From Candidatus Cloacimonadota bacterium (GTDB lineage: Bacteria > Cloacimonadota > Cloacimonadia > Cloacimonadales > Cloacimonadaceae): a DNA stretch of 16,970 nt. This document shows positions 6,391-13,255 of the stretch, piece by piece. How positions within the stretch are numbered: position 1 is the stretch's first letter; each line of letters begins with the position of its first letter. Position numbers and translations under genes: made by a program. Where the stretch lies: the NCBI GenBank assembly GCA_017996595.1, contig JAGOGT010000001.1, forward strand, positions 1 to 16,970, given 5' to 3'. Below the pieces are notes generated by a model. That model saw nothing but the letters and a program-made list of their open reading frames with translations. It was not told where the DNA came from and did no database searches.

Positions 6391-8691
6391 ATGAAAGCTA
6401 TTAAATATTCGGTGATGGCCTTGCTACTGCTGGTGCCCTGGCTCTTGGGAGCACTTTTGCCTACCTGCTATCACACCTATACAGAAGTAACAGATGAGCT
6501 TACTGCTCTTCACAATCAGTATCCCGAGATTACGAAGATGATCTCGATCGGCAATTCCCAGCATGACAATATGCCCATTTATGCCTTCCGGATCAGCGAT
6601 AATGCCGCCACGGACGAAAATGAACCAGCGCTGCTTTTTACAGGTCAGGTGCATGCCGAAGAAGTGATGGGCGTGGAAATTTGTATGAGTAACATCAATG
6701 AAATCCTGGCCAATCGCAATCAGCCGCCCTATAGTCAGTGGATTGCCCAGCTTGACATCTGGTTTATTCCCACCCTGAATCCCGAAGGACACGAAGTAGT
6801 AACTAGCAATCTGGACGTAACCTACCGCAAGAACAAGCGGGATATGAATAATAACGGCATTTTTGACTATACTCCCAGTACCGGCTATGACCTGGATGGC
6901 GTGGATATCAACCGCAATTTTGATTTTAACTGGTGTCATGGCGACTCGCTGTGGCAACCTGGTGGCTGGGAAGTTTATGATTACTATCGCGGCCCTGGAG
7001 AATTCAGTGAGACCGAAACCCTTGCCCTGAAAGAGCTATGCGACCAGTATAAATTTGTATATTCCATCTGCTGGCATGAATCCCGCACCGGCAATTTCTC
7101 CGAAAAAGTATATTATCCCTTCAATTGGAAAGAGGCGCGTCCCAGTCCCGATCTGGCATTATCTGCAAGCATCGGTCAGGGCGTAGGTGCTCAGATTATT
7201 AATGAAGCTGGCACCGCCACTTACGAGGTTTATCCCAATCTCAGCCGCAGAGGTGCTTATCATGACTGGATGTACAAGGAATACGGCACCATGGCACTCC
7301 TCATCGAATGCTGCACCAGTACTATCCAGCCGGATTCACTGATCATGGTGGACACCGTTAACCGCTGCAACAATGGCGTACGCTGGATGCTGAACCGCTC
7401 CTTGATGTTTTCTGCCGCTGTTCCTTCCACCGCCATGCTGGTGTGCACGGTGAAAGATGCGCTTACAAATAACCCCCTGGAAGCGGAGATCATCGTGGAA
7501 CAGCACAAGGCACCGTGGTTTACCCCTCGCAAATCTTTTGCCGCCACGGGAAAATACTATCGTGCCATGCAAACCGGACAATACACCATCCGGGCGCGCA
7601 AGAAAGGCTATCATGATACGGTGCTTACTGGCATAAATGTGCTGAATTCGGTGTGGACCAATGTGGCGGTAAGCATGCAGCCCAAAGAGGCCGCAACGTA
7701 CTCATCGGGTGTGTTTAGTGGCAATACTCCCCTCTCTGCCCGGGTGATCATTGGCAGTGTGGAACCGGATACCCTATTTGTAAATGGCAATTTTGTATAT
7801 AGCGGCTACGCTGGCGAATATCCCATAGAGATTTATGCCGATGGCTACTACCCCTACTTGGGAACCCTCACCCTTGGTGCCGGAGCCAATTACGGCGGAT
7901 TTGAGCTTAGCCCCGAAACCACCATCTACCGCGAAACCTGGGAAAGCGGCACCACAGCCTGGGAAATGAATGGCCCCTGGACGCGGCAAAATGAGCTATC
8001 CGCATCAGGCTATGCCATCACTGATAGCTGGGGAGGCTGGGGATTTTATGAAATGGGCTGCGACTGGTGGATCAAAACTTTGCAGCCAATTGCCATTCCT
8101 TCCGCGGGAAACCCCCTGCTGATCTTTGATTCGCACCTCTACACGGAATGGGATTGGGATCCCTGCAGCGTGGAAGTATCCCCCGATGGCGCTACCTGGA
8201 CAGCTTTATGGACAAAATCCGGACGCTGGGACTGGTGGCGTACGGAATTCGTACCCCTGACTGCCTATGCGGGACAAAGCATCTACCTGCGCTTCCGGCT
8301 GCGTGATGTGTCCATCCATGCTGATCTCACCGATCCTGGCTGGACTATCGATAACATCCGCATTATCACCGGCACGTCCACTGGTAATGAAGATGAGATC
8401 GCGGTGGTAACCCCCGTGAACGCTTTGTATCCAAATTTCCCGAATCCTTTCAATCCCGAAACCACCATCAGTTTCAGCCTCGGCAAAGTAAGTGACGTCC
8501 GCCTGGAAATCTATAACCTGAAAGGCCAGGTGGTGAAAACCCTGGTAAGTGGCGAACTAAATCGCGGAGATCACAAACTGGTGTGGAACGGTAAGGATAA
8601 TAGTAGCCGGGATGTGGCCAGCGGCGTGTATCTGTATCGCTTGCAAACCGAGGGCTATAGCCGCACCCTGAAGATGATTATGATGAAATAG
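6391..8691 (+). CDS. Secreted M14 zinc carboxypeptidase with C-terminal secretion tail
   Basis: The 766-residue protein begins with a signal peptide (about 1-22). The M14 domain (about 27-340) has a full active site: zinc ligands His88 and Glu91 (VHAEE), third ligand His229 (CWHES), substrate-binding Asn174-Arg175 (VDINRNF), and general base Glu306 (ALLIECC). A carboxypeptidase regulatory-like beta domain (about 347-430), a second small beta domain (about 435-508), and a Trp-rich MAM/immune-inhibitor-A-like beta-sandwich (about 512-660) follow. The last 85 residues (YPNFPNPFNPETTISF to LKMIMMK) match the FlgD-like/Por secretion tail of type IX cargo. It probably trims peptides outside the cell. 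I chose the ATG at 6391, with GGAG at 6382-6385, over an in-frame TTG at 6361 because the signal peptide then begins with Met-Lys. Confidence 0.92.
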   Translation: MKAIKYSVMALLLLVPWLLGALLPTCYHTYTEVTDELTALHNQYPEITKMISIGNSQHDNMPIYAFRISDNAATDENEPALLFTGQVHAEEVMGVEICMSNINEILANRNQPPYSQWIAQLDIWFIPTLNPEGHEVVTSNLDVTYRKNKRDMNNNGIFDYTPSTGYDLDGVDINRNFDFNWCHGDSLWQPGGWEVYDYYRGPGEFSETETLALKELCDQYKFVYSICWHESRTGNFSEKVYYPFNWKEARPSPDLALSASIGQGVGAQIINEAGTATYEVYPNLSRRGAYHDWMYKEYGTMALLIECCTSTIQPDSLIMVDTVNRCNNGVRWMLNRSLMFSAAVPSTAMLVCTVKDALTNNPLEAEIIVEQHKAPWFTPRKSFAATGKYYRAMQTGQYTIRARKKGYHDTVLTGINVLNSVWTNVAVSMQPKEAATYSSGVFSGNTPLSARVIIGSVEPDTLFVNGNFVYSGYAGEYPIEIYADGYYPYLGTLTLGAGANYGGFELSPETTIYRETWESGTTAWEMNGPWTRQNELSASGYAITDSWGGWGFYEMGCDWWIKTLQPIAIPSAGNPLLIFDSHLYTEWDWDPCSVEVSPDGATWTALWTKSGRWDWWRTEFVPLTAYAGQSIYLRFRLRDVSIHADLTDPGWTIDNIRIITGTSTGNEDEIAVVTPVNALYPNFPNPFNPETTISFSLGKVSDVRLEIYNLKGQVVKTLVSGELNRGDHKLVWNGKDNSSRDVASGVYLYRLQTEGYSRTLKMIMMK

Positions 8692-8716
8692 ACGTTAGAC
8701 GTTAGACGTGAAACGT
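8689..8716. repeat. Heptamer repeat TAGACGT x3 plus GAAACGT
   Basis: Three exact copies of TAGACGT and one variant, in 7-base register, start at the TAG stop codon of the carboxypeptidase gene and end at the base before the terminator stem. The stop codon is thus part of the first unit. Confidence 0.85.
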
Positions 8717-8744
8717 AAGGGTGAGCTGATGCTCACCCTTTTTT
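8717..8744 (+). terminator. Intrinsic terminator after the carboxypeptidase gene
   Basis: A perfect 10-base stem AAGGGTGAGC/GCTCACCCTT with a TGAT loop is followed by TTTT, making six T in a row with the stem end. It lies 25 bases after the carboxypeptidase stop and ahead of the next gene, whose candidate promoter begins right after it, so the two genes are probably separate transcription units. Confidence 0.9.
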
Positions 8745-8748
8745 CTGC

Positions 8749-8776
8749 TTGCGGTTTCTGGCTATTGGCGTATTAT
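8749..8776 (+). promoter_or_regulatory. Candidate sigma-70 promoter for the beta-barrel gene
   Basis: TTGCGG (8749-8754) and TATTAT (8771-8776) are separated by 16 bases. The pair sits just after an intrinsic terminator and 19 bases before the next start codon, where a promoter is needed. The match is from consensus only; the promoter rules of this organism are not known to me. Confidence 0.35.
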
Positions 8777-8795
8777 ATCGACAAAGGAAATAATT

Positions 8796-9542
8796 ATGAA
8801 ACGATATATCTTACTAATCATACTAATAACTCTGATGGCAATGCTGAATGCCGTTATCGACATCAGAGTGGATGTGGAAACCGGAATTGCCGTTCCCGGA
8901 TACAACGATGCCAAGATACCCAATGATGATAGCCACGATGAATTTTCGCTGAAGGATGATCTGGGCATCAAGCCCGCCTTGCATACCCGGCTGAATATCC
9001 ATTGGCGGCCTGCTCCTCATCATCAAATTTCCCTGATGGCTACGCCCCTAACCCTGAAAGGGGAAGGAAAATTCGACCGCAATATCCGCTACATGGATAA
9101 AACCTTCTTTGCGGGAGAGCAGATCGACGTTTCCTATCGCTTTGATTCCTACCGTCTGCAATACCGCTACATCTTCGCTAAACCGGTGCTGGGATTTATC
9201 CGTAGCGTGGGCGCTGCGGGAAAAATAAGGGATGCGGAAATAAAGCTATCCACCACGGGAAATAAAGAAGCCACCAAAACCAATACCGGATTCGTGCCTC
9301 TGCTGAATGTGGATATGGGCTACCGTTACAGCCCCGATCTGGATTTCGTGCTGGAAGCGGAAGGCCTGGGCTCTCCCTACGGACGCGCCGAAGATATATT
9401 TCTGGGTGCGGTGTATAACCTGAAGGATAATCTGGATGTGAAAGCAGGATACAGGTTACTGGAAGGCGGATCGGATGCCGGGGAAGTTTATACCTTTGCC
9501 GCGGTGCATTATGGAGTGCTGGGGTTTATAGTACGGTTCTGA
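8796..9542 (+). CDS. Predicted outer-membrane beta-barrel protein, unknown function
   Basis: The 248-residue protein has a signal peptide (about 1-19, Met-Lys-Arg then a hydrophobic core ending near LNA). The rest is free of long hydrophobic helices and alternates polar and apolar residues in strands rich in Tyr, Phe and Gly (such as VSYRFDSYRLQYRYIF, VDMGYRYSPDLDFVLEAEG and DVKAGYRLLEGG). It ends in ...GFIVRF, with the terminal Phe usual for outer-membrane barrels recognised by BamA. The size suits an 8- to 10-strand barrel. I do not recognise a specific family. The ATG at 8796 has a good ribosome site (AAAGGA, 7 bases upstream). It has its own terminator-insulated start, so cotranscription with the peptidase is not needed. 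An outer-membrane location is inferred. Confidence 0.75.
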   Translation: MKRYILLIILITLMAMLNAVIDIRVDVETGIAVPGYNDAKIPNDDSHDEFSLKDDLGIKPALHTRLNIHWRPAPHHQISLMATPLTLKGEGKFDRNIRYMDKTFFAGEQIDVSYRFDSYRLQYRYIFAKPVLGFIRSVGAAGKIRDAEIKLSTTGNKEATKTNTGFVPLLNVDMGYRYSPDLDFVLEAEGLGSPYGRAEDIFLGAVYNLKDNLDVKAGYRLLEGGSDAGEVYTFAAVHYGVLGFIVRF

Positions 9543-9546
9543 TGAA

Positions 9547-9574
9547 ATGAAGAATGAAGAATGAAGAATGAAAG
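9547..9574. repeat. Heptamer repeat ATGAAGA x3 plus ATGAAAG
   Basis: Three exact ATGAAGA units and a variant run in 7-base register, starting 4 bases after the TGA stop of the beta-barrel gene. The placement right after a stop codon mirrors the heptamer tract after the carboxypeptidase gene. Confidence 0.85.
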
Positions 9575-9604
9575 CTGCGCTTTGAAAGAAATGGAACTCT
9601 GAAA

Positions 9605-9674
9605 ACCTGATCGACCTGATAAACCTGATAAAAAATAGAACGCAGATGACGCAGATAATTATGATCTTTATGAT
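9605..9674. repeat. Two 9-base-period repeat tracts
   Basis: Bases 9605-9631 are ACCTGATCG, ACCTGATAA, ACCTGATAA. Bases 9639-9674 are AACGCAGAT, GACGCAGAT, AATTATGAT, CTTTATGAT, each a 9-base unit ending in GAT. Both tracts share the 9-base period seen at 5935-5970. Confidence 0.75.
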
Positions 9675-9691
9675 GGATTTTCTCTGTGTTC

Positions 9692-9833
9692 TCTGTGGTT
9701 TAAAATAACGTCGGATAGGAATCCGACACTACATACGGGTTCCTCTGCTTTTCTCTGCGTTTTCTGTGGTTTAAAATAATGTCGGATCGGAATCCGACAC
9801 TACATACGGGTTCCTCTGCTTTTCTCTGCGTTT
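9692..9833. repeat. 71-base tandem duplication carrying a palindrome
   Basis: Copy 1 is 9692-9762 and copy 2 is 9763-9833. By eye they differ at 2 of 71 positions (C/T before the palindrome and A/C in its loop). Each copy carries a CTGTGGTTTAAAATAA stretch, the palindrome GTCGGAT-4 bases-ATCCGAC (9710-9727 and 9781-9798), then ACTACATACGGGTTCC and a TCTCTGCG low-complexity tail. Confidence 0.9.
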
Positions 9834-9882
9834 CTCTGCTTTTCCTCTGTGTTAAAAAAAACTATTATATGCTTTACTCGGA

Positions 9883-9910
9883 GTAATGGCGGATTGGAAT
9901 CCGCCATTAC
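9883..9910. repeat. Palindromic element overlapping the pgi stop codon
   Basis: Perfect 13-base arms GTAATGGCGGATT and AATCCGCCATTAC surround a GG centre. It is a third relative of the palindromes at 9710-9727 and 9781-9798, sharing CGGAT-N-GGAATCCG, TAATG before and TACA after. The pgi TAA stop (9907-9909) lies in its right arm. A second small palindrome, TTACTC-G-GAGTAA (9874-9886), overlaps its left edge. It could fold as a hairpin at the 3' end of the pgi message, but no T run follows directly. Confidence 0.85.
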
Positions 9911-11256
9911 AGCCCATGCTCCCTTTTATATTGCTCGATCTCGGCACGCTCTTTGTCGAAGCCCTTTTTATTCATCAGGGCATAGGTAGCGATCTTTCCC
10001 GCTTCCACTCCCGGCTGATCCAGAGGATTGATATGCAGCAGTTTACCGGTAAATACGGTTTGGATTTCATAGAGCATAATGAATTCGCCCAGGTGATATT
10101 CATCGATTACGGGAAAAACCAGATTGGCATTGGGACGCATGGCTTTGGTGAGGGCAATCTCCGTGGCAAAGCGTTCGGCATTAAGCAATTCGGATAGTTT
10201 GCGCCCACCCAGATAGCTTACTTCCTCACGATCCGGATGCAGATCGGGAATTACATAGTCATGGGTAAAGTTTTCCACGGTGAGGAAGGTGAAAACCTTG
10301 TCATTTGGGCCTTCGGTGTAGAGCTGCACTTGGGAATGCTGATCGGTGGTTCCCAAAGCCTTAACGGGAGTTTGGCCTGCATAGATCTCGCGGCCCTTGG
10401 TGTCATGGCGCTTGCCCAGGCTTTCGGCCCAAAGCTGGCGATACCAGTCCGCGCAGTCGTACAGCGCATTGGCATAGGGCATCATCACGCTGATGTTCTT
10501 GCCTTTGCGCAGGTATAGAAAGTGGATGAGGCCATTCAGGTAGGCGGGATTATTCATGACTTCGGGGTCATCACAGCGTTCCCGCATGGCGGCAGCACCT
10601 TTTAGCATGGCGGCAATATCCATGCCGGTGAAAGCAGAAGAAACCAGGCCCACATCGGTTAAAACGCTGAAACGTCCCCCCACATTATCGGGAACTACGA
10701 AAGACGTGTAGCCCTCGTTTTTAATCACCTGGCGCAGGAAGCCCTTTTCCCTGTCGGTGGTAATTACGATGCGGGATTGGTAGTCTTGCGGGTATTTCTT
10801 TTTGATCAGATCAGTAAGGATCATGTAGCCAGCCATGGTTTCCGCGGTAGTGCCACTTTTGGTAATGATATTAAAGATGGTTCTATCCAGATCGAGGCTC
10901 TGCAAGATCTCATGCAGGAACACGGGATCCACATTATCATACACATACAGCTTGCGAGGCAGCTTCCGCTCCGTTTTCAGAGCTGAATAGAGCGCACGGT
11001 TTCCCAGGGCCGAACCGCCGATTCCCAAAACCACCATGGTGTCGAAGCGCTCACCCAGGCCCTTCACAAAGTCCGTGATGTGGCTGATATCACCCTCAGG
11101 AAGATTATAGAATCCCATGATATTCGCCGCACGATCGGAGGCAATTTCATCGTGAGCCAGGCTAACCTGCTGCTGATATTCGGTTAGCATGGCGGTGGGC
11201 AAGGCAGACGGAAATTGAGGAGAAGCGATCAGATTATGATATTCGTAGCGGATCAT
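9907..11256 (-). CDS. pgi: Glucose-6-phosphate isomerase
   Basis: This enzyme interconverts glucose 6-phosphate and fructose 6-phosphate in the cytoplasm, for glycolysis and gluconeogenesis. At 449 residues it matches the shorter bacterial form typified by Bacillus. Family features are GIGGSALGNRAL (78-89), signature 1 DNVGGRFSVLT (190-200), and signature 2 with HINPLDQPGVEAGK (408-421). Likely catalytic residues are Glu278 (AESLGKR), His307 (TTDQHSQ) and Lys421. Its ATG overlaps the ptsI stop by 4 bases (ATGA) and has a strong AGGAGGA site, so it is the last gene of the hprK-ptsH-ptsI-pgi unit. Its TAA stop lies inside a palindromic repeat, so the final residues may have been set by that insertion. 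Confidence 0.96.
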   Translation of the reverse strand: MIRYEYHNLIASPQFPSALPTAMLTEYQQQVSLAHDEIASDRAANIMGFYNLPEGDISHITDFVKGLGERFDTMVVLGIGGSALGNRALYSALKTERKLPRKLYVYDNVDPVFLHEILQSLDLDRTIFNIITKSGTTAETMAGYMILTDLIKKKYPQDYQSRIVITTDREKGFLRQVIKNEGYTSFVVPDNVGGRFSVLTDVGLVSSAFTGMDIAAMLKGAAAMRERCDDPEVMNNPAYLNGLIHFLYLRKGKNISVMMPYANALYDCADWYRQLWAESLGKRHDTKGREIYAGQTPVKALGTTDQHSQVQLYTEGPNDKVFTFLTVENFTHDYVIPDLHPDREEVSYLGGRKLSELLNAERFATEIALTKAMRPNANLVFPVIDEYHLGEFIMLYEIQTVFTGKLLHINPLDQPGVEAGKIATYALMNKKGFDKERAEIEQYKREHGL

Positions 11257-12989
11257 GATTCCTCCTGGATTTGATAATAGTGCTTCAGTTCTTTGTAGAT
11301 AAATTGCTCCACTTCATGCACACTGCGGGAGAAATTGAAGCGGGTGATCAGTTTGCTTAGCTTGGCATCGCACTTTTGCACGATCGCTTTCACCATGAAG
11401 TAGTTTAGCGGATTCACGCTCAGTTCCGTGATCCCCATCCCAATGAGGAGGGGAACGTAGATAGGCATGGAGGCCATTTCCCCGCAAACGGAGAGCGGCG
11501 TGCCAAATTTGGCCGCACTCAGTATGGTGTGCCGGATCAGGGAAAGCACGGCGGGATGGTGCTGAATGTAATATCGGGAAACATGCTCGTTATTTCTGTC
11601 CACCGCCAGGGTATATTGCACCAGATCGTTGGTGCCGATGCTGAGGAAATCGCAATCCCGGGCCAAAGCATCTGCTTCCAGAGCTGCCGAAGGGATCTCG
11701 ATCATTGCTCCCAGAGCAATGGAGCTGTCAAAAGCCACTCCCTCGGAATAGAGCTCCTCCTGGCAGCGATTGAATGAACGCTTGGCTTCCCTGAAATCTT
11801 CAGCATCCAGAATCATGGGAAACATCACCTTGATCTTGCCAAAGGCAGAAGCCCGCAAGATAGCACGAAGCTGGGTATTAAAGAGATCGTGATGCATTAG
11901 CGAAAAGCGGATTCCCCGATTGCCCAGATAGGGATTATCCTCTGGCGTACCCAAACCAAAGGGAGCCAGCTTGTCGCCACCCAGATCGAAAGTGCGGATC
12001 GTTACCGGAGCCGGAGCCAAACGCTCTGCCAGAATGCGGTAGATTTCAAACTGCTCGTCTTCGGTGGGGAGATTCTGACGCGACAGATACAAAAATTCGG
12101 TGCGGAACAGACCAATGCCATCGCAATCCAGATTCAGGATCGCATCCAGCTCCTCGGGCAGGCCGATATTGGTATAAAGGGTGATCGTACGCTTATCCAG
12201 AGTTTGAGAAGCGGAAACTTTCAAGCGCTCCAGTTTCTGACGCAGCAGCTCCTCCACCTGGATCTTCTGCACGTAATACTCCATGGTCTCATCATCGGGA
12301 TTCACGATCAATTTTCCCTCGTCGCCATCCACGATCAGATTGTCCCCATCATGAACCGTTTGCAGCAAACCGGGGATATTGGCGATGGCAACGATATTGA
12401 GGGCTCTGCTGAGAATCGAGGAATGGGAATTGTAGCTACCGCGGGATGAGAGATAAGCTCCCACTCCGGCGTGCGACAGCTTCGTGATGAGGGAGGGAGT
12501 CATTTCCTTGAAAATCAGCACCTGATCAGCTTCCAGATCCGCAGGCAGAGAAATGCTGATTCCATTCAAGGCATTCAACAGCCTGGTACCCACATCGCGG
12601 TAATCCGCAGCTTTGGCGGCAAATTGCTCCACCTGCATGCTTTCAAATTGAGATACGATATTGGCGAAAGTCTGCTGCACCGCCAGGGAGACATTGCAAA
12701 ACTGATCTTTGATGCTGGCTCTGATCATGCCCAGGATATCGGGATCGTGCAGGATATCGCGATGGCTGGCAATGATTTCCGCATCACGATGGTTTAAACC
12801 GCTGTGGATCAGGTCATGGTCGATTTCCTGTTCCACGGCTCCCATCGCTTCTTTCAGCCGCTGCAGTTCCCTGTCGATATCATCCGGCTTTATCTGGCGA
12901 TGCTCCGCGGAGCCCTGAGGCACGTCCACATGCCTGGCACGGCCAATGAACATCCCATTATTGATACTGTTTCCGGCCAGCCTTTTCAT
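11253..12989 (-). CDS. ptsI: Phosphoenolpyruvate-protein phosphotransferase (PTS enzyme I)
   Basis: Enzyme I takes phosphate from phosphoenolpyruvate and passes it to HPr. The protein is 578 residues from the ATG at 12987-12989; an in-frame TTG three bases earlier is a less likely start. An N-terminal HPr-binding and phosphohistidine region holds the phosphorylated His189 (YNSHSSILSRAL). The C-terminal barrel shows GLFRTEF (Arg296), TIRTFDLGGDK (Arg332), GTNDLVQYTLAVDRNN and the active-site Cys502 (SVCGEMAS). The loop before the histidine reads G-S-Y-N-S-H where G-G-x-T-S-H is usual, and GEMAGD is GEMASM. There is no N-terminal GAF domain, so it is not the PtsP form. It overlaps ptsH by 1 base (TGATG) and pgi by 4. 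Confidence 0.94.
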   Translation of the reverse strand: MKRLAGNSINNGMFIGRARHVDVPQGSAEHRQIKPDDIDRELQRLKEAMGAVEQEIDHDLIHSGLNHRDAEIIASHRDILHDPDILGMIRASIKDQFCNVSLAVQQTFANIVSQFESMQVEQFAAKAADYRDVGTRLLNALNGISISLPADLEADQVLIFKEMTPSLITKLSHAGVGAYLSSRGSYNSHSSILSRALNIVAIANIPGLLQTVHDGDNLIVDGDEGKLIVNPDDETMEYYVQKIQVEELLRQKLERLKVSASQTLDKRTITLYTNIGLPEELDAILNLDCDGIGLFRTEFLYLSRQNLPTEDEQFEIYRILAERLAPAPVTIRTFDLGGDKLAPFGLGTPEDNPYLGNRGIRFSLMHHDLFNTQLRAILRASAFGKIKVMFPMILDAEDFREAKRSFNRCQEELYSEGVAFDSSIALGAMIEIPSAALEADALARDCDFLSIGTNDLVQYTLAVDRNNEHVSRYYIQHHPAVLSLIRHTILSAAKFGTPLSVCGEMASMPIYVPLLIGMGITELSVNPLNYFMVKAIVQKCDAKLSKLITRFNFSRSVHEVEQFIYKELKHYYQIQEES

Positions 12990-13255
12990 CAATCTTCTCC
13001 GAAACCGCTATCCAGCAGCTCCTTGATCTCGGTTAAAATGTAATCCTCATCCACGCCATCGGCGATAAGCTCCAGATGCGAACCGCATTCCGCAGCCAGC
13101 ATCATTACGCCCATAATGCTTTTGCCATTTACTTTCATGCCGTCTTTCTCGATGAAAAACTCACTGCGGTATTTGGTGGCAGCACGCACCAGTAAAGCGG
13201 AAGGGCGGGCATGCAGCCCCAGCTTATTTACTACGGTCACGGCTATTTGTTTCAT
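12989..13255 (-). CDS. ptsH: Phosphocarrier protein HPr
   Basis: The 88-residue protein is the small phosphate carrier of the PTS. It has the catalytic His15 in GLHARPS and the regulatory Ser46 in NGKSIMGVMML, the site used by HPr kinase. Having both residues means it can be phosphorylated by enzyme I and by HprK, the genes on either side. Its start lies 32 bases inside the end of hprK in another frame, with GGAAGGGAAGG as ribosome site, and its stop touches the ptsI start. No sugar-specific EII component is visible in the window, so the role may be regulatory. Confidence 0.95.
   Translation of the reverse strand: MKQIAVTVVNKLGLHARPSALLVRAATKYRSEFFIEKDGMKVNGKSIMGVMMLAAECGSHLELIADGVDEDYILTEIKELLDSGFGED

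Larger units (their letters stand above)
9543..9906. other. Gene-free repeat-rich spacer between convergent genes
   Basis: The spacer between the convergent beta-barrel gene and pgi is made almost entirely of repeats: ATGAAGA heptamers, ACCTGATNN and NNNNNNGAT 9-mers, CTCTGTG-type low-complexity sequence, a 71-base tandem duplication, and three palindromic elements. No open frame of gene-like character is present. A run of seven A at 9854-9860 (T on the minus strand) might help end pgi transcription, but it is separated from the nearest hairpin by more than 20 bases. Confidence 0.8.

Noticed and set aside
8708..8926. 72-codon plus-strand frame after the carboxypeptidase
   Set aside because: It runs through the intrinsic terminator and into the beta-barrel gene in another frame.
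9547..9833. Possible CRISPR array
   Set aside because: The repeats are short-period or a single 71-base duplication with no unique spacers and no cas genes.
12906..12950. Possible sigma-54 promoter (TGGCACG) on the plus strand
   Set aside because: It lies inside ptsI, faces the wrong way, and lacks the TTGC -12 element at the required spacing.
12990..12992. TTG start one codon earlier for ptsI
   Set aside because: The adjacent ATG with GGAG 7 bases upstream is the better choice; the difference is one residue.
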